A program made the translations under genes and the position numbers. The notes beneath the pieces were generated by a model. It did not search any database, was not told the DNA's origin, and was given only the letters and a program-made list of their open reading frames with translations. From Fistulifera solaris (taxonomy: Eukaryota > Bacillariophyta > Bacillariophyceae > Naviculales > Stauroneidaceae): a DNA stretch of 64,000 bases. The stretch lies in assembly GCA_030295235.1 (NCBI GenBank), contig AP026124.1, forward strand, positions 992,001-1,056,000, written 5' to 3'. Shown here piece after piece: positions 31,308 to 45,848 of this stretch. Each line of letters opens with the position of its first letter. The stretch's first letter is position 1.

Positions 31308-32784
31308 ATGGCAGATTTTCAGGATGTTCAAGAGTCTTCAAATGGCGACGACCCGCGAGCACAGGGTTACGATAAGCCGGCGAGTCTCACGGAAAATACT
31401 TTCATTGACGATGATGGAGACAACAGTTCTGGGCCACCTCAAGCCAAATATCAAGTGCTAGAAAAAGTTTTTGCGCGAGACACAGACGGGCTACTCTATC
31501 AGACTGTTATTCGGAGAGCACTTTACGGTCCTATTTACCACAAGCAGGTGCACGTTGCCATGTCAAATTCAGCAAGAGAAGTGTCGGATGAGAAAGATAG
31601 CTCAGAATCGTGGCAATATTTTGTCCACTTTCTCAAGTGGAATGTTGCCTGGGATCGTTGGATACCAGAAAGTAAGATCTTGCCAATGTCAGAAGAAACT
31701 GCACGATACGCAGAAAAGTTAGCTGAAGAACACAAGGCTTTACGAGCCGCTTTGACACGAAAAACGCCAGGGAGAAAAGCATTCCAAAACCTTGACACTG
31801 CAACCTTTCTAGCAGAGTGGCGTAAAACTTTAGACCGCATAGATCAGCAATTCATGATGAACGGTAGTCCTGCCACTTCTTCGACAATTGCTGCACCGCA
31901 AGAAGTTGCCCCGAAGCCGGCAACGTCGAGTAATCACCAGTGGACTAAGAGCGCAGTCCAAGCCGAAATCGCTTTCCGTACCAAAGGCTTGATCTCGAAA
32001 AAGTTTGAGCCTCCATCAAACGTCATTTTTCTCCCCTTCACGTTAAAAAAAGATTCTGGTGGAAGGATGGGAGATTATCAATCAATGCGGAATGGTAGCG
32101 AAGATTCCAGCCAACGTTTCCGTCCGAGAAGTTCTTGGGCAGTACTTGGCATCCAAAGGAATCGGTTCTTCGTCACACTTGATTAATGATGCTAAGGCCA
32201 AAAATGAAGACGCATCAACTATAGATCCGTTATTATCAGGCTCTTGTCACAATTTGGCTGATGAGTTTGAAGCTTCTAATCTTCCGCCTTCTGGAAGTAA
32301 AGAAGCAGAAATCACCCCTTGTGGCGATAATGCGACACCGGGCGATAAAGATGACGAAAAGAATCTTTTGATGGAGACAGAATGGAACAATCTATCCGAA
32401 GGTATCATACAATTGTTTGAAGAAGCACTTCCCAAACGGCTCCTTTACGAGAACGAGTTGTACCAGTTACAAGCAATCGATTCACAACAAGATACTTCAA
32501 ATCAAACATATGCCGACATCTATGGATGCGAGCATTTGTTGCGCTTGCTGGTGAGGCTTCCGGCCCTCCTTGCCGATACGATGACGGAGGATGAGTCAAG
32601 GTCTATCATTGCCAAACTAAACGATTTTGTACGTTACATGTACAAGAACCAGACAGTTCTTTTTCAACAAACTTACCGAAAGCTCTCTGACTTGGAGCAG
32701 GAGCTTCAACAAAAGGAACAAGCACGAAGAACTCGCAAACGTAAATTTGACAGGACGCAAGCATCAAATAATTTCGTTCACTAA
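31308..32784 (+). CDS. MRG-family chromodomain protein (MRG15/Eaf3-like)
   Basis: MRG proteins are subunits of NuA4 acetyltransferase and Rpd3S-type deacetylase complexes. The N-terminal chromo-barrel ends in YFVHFLKWNVAWDRWIPESKI. The MRG domain runs from VIFLPFTLKK through WEIINQCG, LLYENELYQLQ and DIYGCEHLLRLLVRLPALL. The frame changes once in the A7 run 32045-32051: reading six A gives LKKIL then WEII, as expected for the family. I start at 31308 (MADFQDVQ); an in-frame ATG at 31284 lies inside sequence that resembles an intron (gtaaga at 31276 to ggcag). Confidence 0.82.
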
Positions 32785-33133
32785 ACTTTCTCAAACTATC
32801 TCAAGTTTCATAGTATTGTTTTTGAAACCATCCGTAAAGCTTTCATTGATAAATAATGCTTGCAGTAGTATCTACGGAATACATGATACCTAGCGAAATA
32901 GCATATAACTGAAGTATACCTAGCTAGCATTTTTGCCCTACTATGAACTATGAACATAACTTCCGGACGAAGCAAGGACGAAGGGAGAAAGCCTCACACA
33001 TCGTCTCTCGTGAAAAATTAACGACAAACGAAGAACGACACACCGCAAAGACGAAAACAAAGCAGAACATCGTCGGAATACCTGCGGTTCAGTCTTAATG
33101 GATGAATAGTATGCGCTTCTAAGCTCTTCAAAG
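32785..33133. other. Intergenic region
   Basis: No coding or repeat feature is visible. It is the probable promoter of the zinc transporter-like gene. Confidence 0.5.
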
Positions 33134-33210
33134 CATGGCGTCCCTAATAAGTCATTGCGTGGGGGGAAGTGTCCGGTACCTATCGCCTTTCTCGCTTCCC
33201 CCCTCGACCA

Positions 33211-34984
33211 ATGTATCGGAAACTTTATGAATCTTCGAACTTATTGCTATCCGCTCGCTTTTATTCTGGAAGGAATACTAGGTCAAAAACGGAAAGAAGA
33301 ATTCGGCTGTGTAGTGCCTACCCGGGTATTCAGGGTAAAACGCTTTTGTCACTTTCGTCTCCGCATTGCGGTGCAGCACTCGCTTCGCTATCGACGATGC
33401 GCGTTTTAGAGCGTCAGACAATTTTAGATGACCAGAAACGGAAAGAAAAGAATACTCATGCTCATTTTCAAAAAAATGAAATGAGATTTCTGTCATCTGG
33501 CGGGAATGCAAGCGATCAAAATGAGCCAACCGGCGCACAGCCTCGACAAATTTCCGTACATTACCCGCCGCTTGATGACCCAGATCAGACTACGCAGGAT
33601 TCAAAGCAATCATCAGCTACACCTCTGTCGCAAGCTCACTTAAAGAGATTACAATACGTGCTATCAGTGGATGATGATAAAGGCTTATACAAGCGAATCC
33701 GTGAGACGCAATTACTGAAGCTAGAGCAAAGCCGTCAAAAGACGGCCGAAAACGTGAACCGAGCTTTAATGGGAAATGTCGTTATCTGTTTGGCGAAATT
33801 AGGAGCTTGGGTTTCGTCGGGAAGCAGTAGTATGTTATCGGAATTTATTCACTCCGTTGTCGATTGTGGTAATCAAGCTCTGCTACTTGTTGGTTTGAGA
33901 AGCGCACGGCTCTCCGCTGATCGCAAACACCCTTATGGTTATGGCAAAAGCGTCTACTTCTGGGCTCTCGTGTCCGCACTCGGCACGTTTTTCTTGGGAG
34001 CTGGTGTCAGTATGACACACGCCGTGGGTCAGCTCATGCATCCTTCGCTTCAGGAAATCACTTGGCAAGTCTGGGGTGTTTTACTCTTCAGCTTCACGGT
34101 AGATGGATATGTTCTACGAGAAACAATCAAAGATATTTACGAATCGAAGCCTGAATCAGTTTCCATCTGGCGACACATTTCCAACCTCCGCGACCCTTCC
34201 GTTTTGGCGGTACTGTTGGAAGATGGTGCGGCGTGTCTGGGTATTGTTCTAGCAATCGGCGGCATCTCGGCCTCGCACATTACTGGCAATCCGATTTACG
34301 ACAGCGTTGCAGGTGTCGCAATTTCGGCCCTTCTAGGAGGAATCGGGCTTGCCCTAGTTCGAATGAATCATCGATTTCTCTTGGGTCAAGCTGTTGACAA
34401 GGAAATATTGGAAGATATCGAAAAATGCTTCTTACCCGTCGCAGTATTGATAATATCGGCTCGGTACAAAGCCAATGGATTTCTTCCGATACATTTTCAT
34501 ACAAAGCGGAAGTCGACTTTGATGGGACTTATCTCGCCGCAAAATTGATGCCGATTGTGAGTTGTTATCCTTTGTTCGCTTTCTCTATTGCTGGCTCATT
34601 TCACTAACCTATCCTGGTCTTGTGTCACTCAAGTATCAACACGAATTTACCAAGATCCAGGACCCTTTATCATCTCATGGAGATTTACAGGTTCTTTTAT
34701 CTCTCTACGCCGAGGATGTAATACGTACGGTAGAGAGAGAAGTGAGACACGTAGAAGCAGCCATTCGGAAAAAATATCCAGGCGCGGAATACATTGAATT
34801 GGAGCCAATGAGCATAGATGCCCATCGATTGGCGATATATGACAATATTGAAGACGAGCTACGTCGTGTTGAAAGCGATGCATTAAATCGTTACCTAAAA
34901 TCACTTAAGAAAGAAGGTGCGTTGGAGGGCATGAATATCTCTACGGACCATGATAAAAAATCGACGAACGAACAACTCAAATAA
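33211..34984 (+). CDS. SLC30A9: Cation diffusion facilitator, ZnT9/SLC30A9-like
   Basis: The conserved core begins ENVNRALMGNVVICLAKLGA, then SEFIHSVVDCGNQALLL, then RKHPYGYGKSVYFWALVSAL, with about six membrane helices to 34390. It has the ZnT9-type loop LLEDGAACLGIVLAIGG. The C-terminal domain continues YKAEVDFDG and LYAEDVIRTVEREVRHVE. One base is missing in the A5 run 34421-34425 (restoring it gives EKMLLTRRSID). A 77 bp intron lies at 34557-34633 (GTGAGT to CAAG, phase 0). The N-terminus MYRKLYESSNLLLSARFYSG is mitochondrial-like, matching the mitochondrial location of animal SLC30A9. An alternative ATG at 33134 is out of frame but follows a G run. Confidence 0.82.
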
Positions 34985-35032
34985 GGAAAAGTGTAGAAAG
35001 TATAAGTTTTTGTGCTATGATTTCTGAAAACA

Positions 35033-36525
35033 TTATTGGCTTGTCGCCCATGAACCTAGCTCTTCGATTTTCACATTAACCTGTTCACCTAGTTTCAGAT
35101 CTTTCACGGCTACCTCTCCGTTCTCGTACTCGGATTCTCCAACGATCAAACAATATTTAGCCCCGAGTCGATCAGCGTGCTTGAAGACCCACTTCGACTT
35201 CTTTGCTTCGAGAATCAAATCAACACTTTGACCAGCCTTTCGCAAAGCTGCTGCTGCGTGGATCGCCGCGGGGAAGAGTTTTTCATTCATTGCAAACACA
35301 ACCGTGTCAATTCCTGACTCTTCGAAAGAAGGAAGAATATTTCTCTCCTTCAGAAGCTCCACAATAACCGCATCCCCAAAACCAAAGCCTGCTGCTGGGA
35401 TAGAATCACCTCCAAAAGTCTCCAGCAGTTTATCGTACCGTCCGCCTCCAGCAATCGCTCGTAACTGCCCTTTACGATCGAACGCTTCGAACACAATACC
35501 GGTATAATAGGCTAGCCCACGAACTACAGAAGCATCCAAAATGATCCAATCTTGGATACCGTAAGCGTCACATAAACTCATGAATTTCTCCAGTTGTAAG
35601 ACTGCTTTAGAATCCGCCCCCAAAGTGTCGCGCAAAGACTCAATCGATTTGTTGGTAAGAACATTCAAAAGCTTCTCGACTACCGAGCGGTCCAGTCCCA
35701 GTTCTTCCAACTCTCCTTGAATCGCATCAACTGGTACCTTTTCCAGTTTGTCAACGAGCACGCACGTGGCCGCAAACTTTTCGGGTGGAATTCCGAGTTC
35801 ATTCAAGACTTCTCCTATCACCAGACGCGAATTCACTTTGATCCCCACATCCTCTGACGTGAGACCTACCCCTTCGAAAAAGCTCACCATAGCAGCGATA
35901 AGCTCAGCTTCGGCTTCTTCTCCCGCGACACCCCAAATATCCATATTCCACTGAAAATGTTCTCGTCGGCGACCTCTGGTCATCCGCTCGTATCGCCAGC
36001 ATTGTGGTATTGAAAACCATTTGAACGGCAGAGGTAAAGCTCCTTTTTGGCCATGACCATCCGAGCTAAACTCGGAGTCATTTCAGGACGCAAAGTGACG
36101 GCACGCTCTCCCTTGTCGACAAAGTTGTAGAGTTGTTGTGTGACTTCTTCACCAGCTTTTCGTGTGTACAATGCCTCACTTTCCAAGACCGGCGCATCGT
36201 ATTCGACGAAACCCGAAATACGTGCTGTATCACGCCATTGATCAAATAGCCAGTTTCGCAAGCGCATGTCTTCTGGGTAAAAGTCTCGAGTGCCTTTTGG
36301 AGGATTGGTGTCGAGTTTTTCGGAAACAACGCGACGCGTCTCGTCGGTATTGGTTTTATCCAGTAGCGATTTGTCTTGTATAGCATTCGAGATGCGACCG
36401 TTGCTGGAAGCCAAGCAAGTTGTTAACTTGGTGTAGGCTCGAGTTGTTGCTGGTGAGAATGCGGTTGAATATCGCACGGTTATCCAGACAAACATGATGG
36501 ATGCAATTCGATGACGATGATTCAT
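35033..36525 (-). CDS. HARS: Histidyl-tRNA synthetase, probably organelle-targeted
   Basis: Charges tRNA-His. Class II motifs are present: [13 protein letters not shown] and motif 1 region [23 protein letters not shown], motif 2 [18 protein letters not shown], and the HisRS-specific [16 protein letters not shown] and [12 protein letters not shown]. An anticodon-binding domain ends the protein. The N-terminus [17 protein letters not shown] then [11 protein letters not shown] fits a signal peptide plus a plastid ASAFAP-like cleavage motif. The frame breaks in the T5 run 36044-36048 (one missing base; repaired text reads [12 protein letters not shown]). Without repair the protein would be truncated before motif 2, which is implausible for an essential enzyme. 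Confidence 0.88.
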
Positions 36526-37078
36526 GGTCGTTTCAATGCCAAAAAAGCCTCAAATGCAATTGCTACCGGAGAGACTTAATTGTACGTTGCTTTCGGGTCA
36601 GGATCGCCTTTAGAAGAACTGAAATAGTAATAAAAAGCTCTTGTTTGTAGGTACTAACGATCATGAACAAGATGACGATGACGATGATGATTCCTTTTTT
36701 TTTTTTTCATTCGTTGCGATATTTTCGGTTTATTTGTTCGGGTGCGACGGACGAACGAGCTGTCGACTGACGTGCGTGCACGTGCGTGCGAAGCGCAATA
36801 CGAGTACTTATTACGTACTTTGTACCAGTAGAGCATCACTCAGCGCTACATTTATACCAGTACTTGCACGATACAAAGGAGTATAAGGAGGAGGAGTCGA
36901 TCTCGCACCGTGTTTCCCAAGGTCTTCACTTCTGTTCGGCAGAAGATCTTTTTGGATTTCTTCCCCCTCCAACTCAAAACCTTCAACAAACGTCGACAAA
37001 ACGAGAAGCGCAACAACGACACAAAAATACAGTTCGTTCTAGAATAACTGTATCGTTATCTTACTTTCTCATTCCAAC
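36526..37078. other. Divergent promoter region between HisRS and PGI
   Basis: It contains an adenine/GATGAC repeat (agatgacgatgacgatgatg) near 36670, a run of nine or ten T at about 36695, and alternating cgtgcgtgcacgtgcgtgc near 36772-36790. No gene is visible. Confidence 0.55.
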
Positions 37079-38818
<1,740 letters not shown>

Positions 38819-38886
38819 TGCTCTACTCTTTAGTTCATTGTCAGTAACTGTTTTTAGATAAAAGGAGTAAGTGTTTTCAAGCAAAT

Positions 38887-40831
38887 TCAACCTTTTATCT
38901 TGTCAACTTCTTTGCGGTGCGCAAGGTAATGTTCCAGCAATCTGCCCGTCGAAGCGTCGAAGCCCTGCACTGAAGCACCCGTTTTCCGCGAATTGCTTAT
39001 TTGAGCTCGCACCTTCTTTGAAAAGGCAATGCCGAGATCAGCACCATATCTATCAAAACTGTTAATGCCCCAAATGAAACCCTGTATCACTGTCCGATGT
39101 TCGTACATGGCTATCAACTGCCCCATCGCGTAGGCATCCAGGCGTGTCATAAGGAGACTGCTGCTGGGTCGATTCCCCGGACAAGCTTGATGTTCTCTCA
39201 ACTTTTCTGATACTCCTTCTTGAATAATTTCGACGACGGTCTTTCCGGTAGCCAGAGCATCAGGCTGTGCGAAAAAGTGGGACATGAGTTCATCATGATG
39301 GGAAAGTGCCTCTCCAGGTACGTCAAAGTGCTGTTGTGGTTCCATAAAGCCAATAAAGTCTACTGGCATTTCACGTCCTTGGTGTAATAGCTGTATCCAC
39401 GAATGTTGAATAGTCGTCCCTACTTCTCCAAGGTTAATTTCACCCGTCGGGTGGAGTAAAAGCGTTCCATCCAATGCAACCCTCTTTCCGTTGCTCTCCA
39501 TATCTAGTTTTTGTACGTAAGCGGGGGAAATCACGAAGCGCTCTCGTATAAGGCACAACGGCACGACAGGAGTAACCAAGGAAGGTCGAGTTCCAAACAC
39601 CAAGCAGTCCCAAGAGCACAGGTATGTTGTCGTAGAGTGGTGCGTTGAAGAAATGTTCGTCCATGTCATGTGCGCCTTTGAGAAAGTCGCACATCACAGG
39701 GTAAGAGAAATGAAGAGAGAGAGGAAGTAAACCCACTGGGGAACATAATGAGAATCTACCGCAAATAGCCAGGTAAGGGAACGTATTCTCTTTGCTGATT
39801 CCGAACTGACGAGAGCGAATGGGGTTATCCGTGACAGCAAACATTTGCAACGCGGACGCGTTGGTCTCTGTCGCACCTTTCGTCCCTTCCTCTTTCTTCA
39901 AATTTTCCACAAGCCATGACCGTGCAGTTCGGGCATTCAAGATAGTCTCAGCATCCGTGAAAGTCTTACTGATCACCACGACGATCGTCGTGCTTGGGTT
40001 CAAGTCCGATGTCGCTTGATGAAAATCCACAGGATCCATCGTAGCTACGAACCTTAATTTTCGACCTTTGCTGGCTTCAAAAGCTGCTGGATCCATTTGT
40101 AGAGCTGATGACACACAGTTTGTTCCGAAATAGGTGCCACCCGAGATACCGACGCAAAGGATTGAATCGAAAGGCTTTCCCGACACTGAACGCTTTTTTC
40201 CACTTCGAATGTCCTCCGTGATCTGCTGAATATTCTTTCGTACCGTGTGAATAAAGTTCAGCAAGGAAGGTCCATCTTTTAAATGCTGTTTAAGACTAGT
40301 AGGAGACACGGCTTCTGCAGTGGCATGAGTCTCTGTCGGAGGAGTGCGCGATCGATTTCGTTGAGTAGAACGCTCAGGACGCGGGAGATCCTCATTGTAC
40401 GGTCCTTGCAGGACAATAGGGTAATTTTCCGGAAGTCTCAGAACGTGATGCAGAACCGGAGAATCTTCCGTTGTATTTATTTTCACTCCCGACTTCATCG
40501 CTTCCCTCCGTTCTGTCATTTTCACAGCATCTGCTAGATCGAAAAGTAATTCCATCGTTTCACCGGTTACTCGCTGTCGACTATAATCTAGAATGACAGT
40601 TCGCGGTTTAATGCCCATGTAAGAAGACAGAGCCGGTGCAGTCCGATGAATGGTAACTAAGCCAGTACAGCGGGCCGAGTTTTTGCACAAGTTTCGAAGA
40701 TGCAATTTGTCGTCTGTGTAAAAACGTTCGGCATGAGCGAGCAGTGCATCAAATTGCGGGAGATCGGTGCACTTGAGAACCCAAGACGTTGAAGACGCTG
40801 AGCCGTTGCCGGCATTGTGTCGCATACTCAT
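38887..40831 (-). CDS. Divergent phosphoglucose isomerase paralogue lacking the catalytic lysine
   Basis: The PGI fold is recognisable throughout: LCVGISGGTYFG, ISKTFTDAETILNA, CGRFSLCSPVG, YVQKLDMESNGKRV, LGEVGTTIQHSW, LSHHDELMSHFFAQ, FIWGINSFDRYGADLGIAF. The catalytic Glu (GEVGT) and His (SHH) remain. The signature [10 protein letters not shown] is FDRYGADLGI, so the active-site Lys is Ile and the Gln is Arg. GGR is CGR. An Arg/Thr-rich insertion (ERSTQRNRSRTPPTETHA) sits in the N-terminal half. The frame changes at the G5 run 39523-39527 (one extra base). I start at 40831 (MSMRHNAGNG); upstream frame to 41017 is hydrophobic and could be a presequence. It may be a pseudoenzyme or have altered activity. 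Confidence 0.78.
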
Positions 40832-41017
40832 TGTTTGATAAGCAATGCTTTGGATACAAGGTATTGAAATAGAGGGTATTGCGAAGACGAAAATATACCA
40901 GTAACCAACGCAGAAAAGAAAAAAGTGCGTTGTCGTGGCGATTGGTCTAAATAATAAGAGTGCGCAGATCCAATCATGACTGAAACGGCAGTCGTGACAG
41001 AGACGAACGATCCGCAA

Positions 41018-41576
41018 GTATAATCTACATAACCAAGCGACATGTACATGGCAAACCCAGCAATAGCTGCGTGCATCTTGTGTTAATGTTAAATTTCTGA
41101 GCGTTATATTCGACTTCGTAAGAATTAGTAACGCGTATAATCTGGTGGCGTCATGGTGAAAAGCAAGCTATTTCGTAGTTTAAAAATTTAACCTAGGATA
41201 TCCAAAAAATCATAGGTCTTGCAAAATCCTCATGACTGAAATTCATTTGTGGTAAACTTGACAAAACACTGTGGTTCTATAGTAAATACTAATGAGAACG
41301 ATCCGCGGGACTTTTCGCCGTCATCTATCCTTGCGTGCCGTGTAAAATAAGCTGAAAACTATTGCACTGTAAAAAGACAAACAGAAAGGAAACGAATGAA
41401 GGCTACCGGTACCAATACTTGTACTACAGTCTCCTTTCTTTTGAATAGACAGTTAAATAAAAACCTATTTCGCATAAGGCCTAGTTTACCGAGCGCGGTA
41501 CTTCTCGCGAGTAAGAGAATAAAAAGGTTGCCTTGGGTGACACGGAAGCAAAGCCTGAAAGTAGACTCGAAACTCA
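41018..41576. other. Intergenic region
   Basis: It contains ATTTCAGTCATGAG on the minus strand at 41229-41242 (see findings). No gene is evident. Confidence 0.5.
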
Positions 41577-42934
<1,358 letters not shown>

Positions 42935-44076
42935 GATGCCATCCGTCAGCGAAGCAATCTTTTCTTTTCTTTTCAATAATATCACTACTTGACGCCCGTC
43001 GTCTGGAACTTGACGAGCGCCACGTTTCATTCGGTAAATGGGGCTTGACGGGTATCAAGGACACAGTACATGATGCTCGTAGTGTGCTCAGAAGGCTTGG
43101 TAGGAGAGGCGGGGATGTTTTCGAATCGACTGTGTCGGCGTCCGTGACTGGCTCTATAGGTCTTTCGCATTCGCCTGTCCAACGAGCTCAGCTTTATGTA
43201 GAGAGGCTACGTCGGAAGATCCCTATGGCAATAAGAAACAAAATATCAATATTTCCAGAATTACCAGGCTATCAAGTATCGGTGGAAACGTTCAATACAC
43301 CTGATGCCGAAAGCTCTATCGCATTAGACGTACGTCTTCGTCATATGACAGAACCACTCATTCCTGAAGACGTTTGGGAAACAATGACGGGTCAGGAGTT
43401 TCAACAGCACCCTGAAGCTCTTGATCAACTTGCAAAGACAGGGGCATGGCTGGCAGAGACTGACGAGGTAAACGAATGGATAGATTGGAAAGTATTTGGA
43501 TCATTAGGATCATTAGAGAATGGCGACATTCAGGTATGGACTGGGAAAGCTAAGAAAAAAGGGCATGGGAGCGAAGTTCCTTTTATTAAATCACGATCGG
43601 TATTGCCCATGTCACCTGAAGAGGTTGTAGATCTTCTTATGGATTCTGAAAGAGTGAAAACATACAATCAATGGAGTCAAGGTCGAACAGACTGCTGGAT
43701 AGCCCCTGTTGAGGATGGCAGCCAAAAACAAACCAAAATTGTGAAAAGCACAACTCAACCGCCTTTAGGAGCGAAGGCGATGATGTCCGTTACGTTACTG
43801 CATGCTCGGCCATGGGGATCCGACGGAGGGTGGATCGTTGTGAGTCGATCTCCAGGAGGCAACGCCTACTTTGATTCGGATGACTCGCCCACGAGTCGTT
43901 CTGATATTTTGCTGGGAGTTAACCTGCTATCGCCACTGGATGAAGAATCGTGTATCCTAACATCTCTTACGCATGTATACTCCCCGGCGATTCCCGCAAT
44001 GCTCGCAGAAAGACTGGGAGCGAGAAGTGCTATAAACTTCGCAATCGACGTTCGCAACTCAAAGGTTCCCGCTTAA
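42935..44076 (+). CDS. START-domain-like lipid-binding protein
   Basis: The C-terminal ~200 residues resemble a START/SRPBCC fold: SRSVLPMSPEEVVDLLMDSE, KTYNQWSQGR, MMSVTLLHARPWG, GGWIVVSRSPGG and LTSLTHVYSPAIPAMLAERL. These are the usual order of START strands around a lipid cavity. The N-terminal region (HVSFGKWGLTGIKDTVHDAR) is unplaced. The ATG at 42935 (MPSVSEAIFSFLFNN) is in a different frame from the body, which is open from 42898. One missing base near 42980-42995 would link them, otherwise the first ATG is further in. Substrate and location are unknown. Confidence 0.65.
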
Positions 44077-44165
44077 GTTTCAAACTGTCAATTTTCCGCA
44101 TGATAATGTTATCAAAAGCTGAATACCCTTAGTTCTAGAAGTCGATGCTTTTTCGTCTATGAAAT

Positions 44166-45848
44166 CTACGATAGAGTCATTGATTCGCCAGCTTGTTCAA
44201 GTGCTTGACTCCTCTGGTGCTTGCGCCGCCACTTTCGATTCGTCTGACATATTTCTCCTTCCATTTGCTGTTTCAATTTCTCAACTGTCATTTTTCCGTA
44301 GCGAGTATGCGAAAAGGCTTGAGCTGCCACAGCTACTGATTTTTCACTGATGCATCGAATCGAAACTTCAATTTGAAAGTGTCCTTCAAACGGTAACAAG
44401 AGTCTCCGTTGCTCCGGTGAAAAGTGACCATGTACCATTTGATGTAGTCTAGGTGGAAGTGTGTCATCTCCAAACCAAACGGATGAGTTTAGAGCTCCAT
44501 GGTGCTCTTCGATGATTGCAATATTTCGTTCCTGATTCCATCGGATCATGAGCTGTCGCCCTTGTACTCTTCCTTCGCAATACGCTTGCATCCGCGATGC
44601 AATTTCACTTACTAGCTGTTGATTGTTGAAATTTATGCCGCCTACGTCGACATAGAACGACCATAAGTCCGTATGAGCTAAAGGAGATCGAATATGAGGC
44701 CGAAGGAAGGTCCAGGCCAAGAACCATCGGGTCATGTGACCTGGACCAAACTCCGTACTTTGAACGTGCGACATTCCCAAGAGTTGTTCAAGAGCGTTCT
44801 TGAGAGTTGTCCAAGATGATTTCTTGCCGATCATCGACGAGCACCATTTTGGAGGTGAGATCGATGATGGTGCCCCAGCATTTGCAAATGACAACGAGCT
44901 TGATAAAAACGCTCGGATACTGTCGCACAAGATATCCAAAACAAATCCCATTTCACCTCCCGGATAACTTCCTTCTGACACCGTCATGGCAGTTCGGTGT
45001 CGTCCATCGGCTCGTATTTGCGACATCTCATTGGGGTTTTCGCTATCATAAAACGGAGGATTGGTCATGCACACATCAACTAATCGCGCTTCTGGAGGTA
45101 AATGATCCAAACTACATTGAAGGGGCCCATAATGGTCGCGTGCTTGATCCATTGAGACCTGCACGATGTGCAGAAAGGGATTCAATAATGGGTTTCCCTG
45201 AACGTTCTGCCGGGCTAAATCTACCGATTCTGGATCGATTTCCGTCGCAAAGAAAGCTCGCAGATACGGTTTGTGTCGATGATGTCCCTGCTGGTGGCTG
45301 GCGGCAAACAAAAGGGGATAAATGCAACTGGCCCCGGTCCCAATGTCAAGCATGATTCCCAAGAGTTGTTCTTGCAAATTCACAAAACAAGGTGAAGTAT
45401 GATTGCTGACTGGAATAAGGAGCGGTATTAACTCCGTTTGAATCCATCGAATGTAAAAGAAACGATTAGGAACTGGAGGACAGAGATGGTTATCCGGAAT
45501 TCTCGGAAGTGACACGTGAAAGTGAATGTGCAACAAAGCTTTTGTCAGTGCAGCACTGAAAGAATGCGTCAAAGAAGCAGCTAGCGAAGTGCTCCCTCCT
45601 CTCTGCTTTGCATTTCTTCTAGCATATTCCACTTCTTTCAAGGCTTTCCGGAAATCTGGAAAACGGCTCGCAAGCTCTTCGAAATCGGGCGTAAGTAGAG
45701 AGTTGAAAGAAACACCAAAGTAGCCACAAGAGCAAGTGGCTGGTCGGCTACAAAGACACGCTTGCGGACCTTCCGTTAGACTAGGAGGAGAAGCTCGTCC
45801 TCGCTTCCTACAGTGAGATGATTCCATTCGTTGTCTGTCTACTATCAT
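44166..45848 (-). CDS. METTL16: METTL16-like RNA N6-adenosine methyltransferase
   Basis: METTL16 methylates U6 snRNA and SAM synthetase mRNA hairpins. Features seen: LTPDFEELASRFPDFRKAL at the N-terminus, the SAM site MLDIGTGASCIYPLL, FFATEIDPESVDLARQNV, the catalytic CMTNPPFYDS, the EMGFVLDILCDS segment, WCSSMIGKKSSWTTLKNAL, and RWFLAWTF. This is the full order of METTL16/METT10D proteins. The C-terminal 180 residues are less conserved and I do not see the vertebrate-conserved regions. A Cys-rich cluster (CLCSRPATCSCGYFG) near residue 31 is unusual. The gene is one exon of 560 residues. Confidence 0.9.
   Translation of the reverse strand: MIVDRQRMESSHCRKRGRASPPSLTEGPQACLCSRPATCSCGYFGVSFNSLLTPDFEELASRFPDFRKALKEVEYARRNAKQRGGSTSLAASLTHSFSAALTKALLHIHFHVSLPRIPDNHLCPPVPNRFFYIRWIQTELIPLLIPVSNHTSPCFVNLQEQLLGIMLDIGTGASCIYPLLFAASHQQGHHRHKPYLRAFFATEIDPESVDLARQNVQGNPLLNPFLHIVQVSMDQARDHYGPLQCSLDHLPPEARLVDVCMTNPPFYDSENPNEMSQIRADGRHRTAMTVSEGSYPGGEMGFVLDILCDSIRAFLSSSLSFANAGAPSSISPPKWCSSMIGKKSSWTTLKNALEQLLGMSHVQSTEFGPGHMTRWFLAWTFLRPHIRSPLAHTDLWSFYVDVGGINFNNQQLVSEIASRMQAYCEGRVQGRQLMIRWNQERNIAIIEEHHGALNSSVWFGDDTLPPRLHQMVHGHFSPEQRRLLLPFEGHFQIEVSIRCISEKSVAVAAQAFSHTRYGKMTVEKLKQQMEGEICQTNRKWRRKHQRSQALEQAGESMTLS

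Noticed and set aside
34562-34640. Short plus-strand frame starting at 34562 as an independent gene
   Set aside because: Its 5' part is the ZnT9 intron and its 3' part is the last ZnT9 exon.
35033-36525. HisRS as a pseudogene
   Set aside because: All class II motifs are intact across the two frames and only one T-run base separates them.
41018-41076. Small minus-strand membrane protein overlapping the isomerase paralogue 5' end (40828-41076)
   Set aside because: It overlaps the paralogue's start region in another frame and shows no family resemblance.
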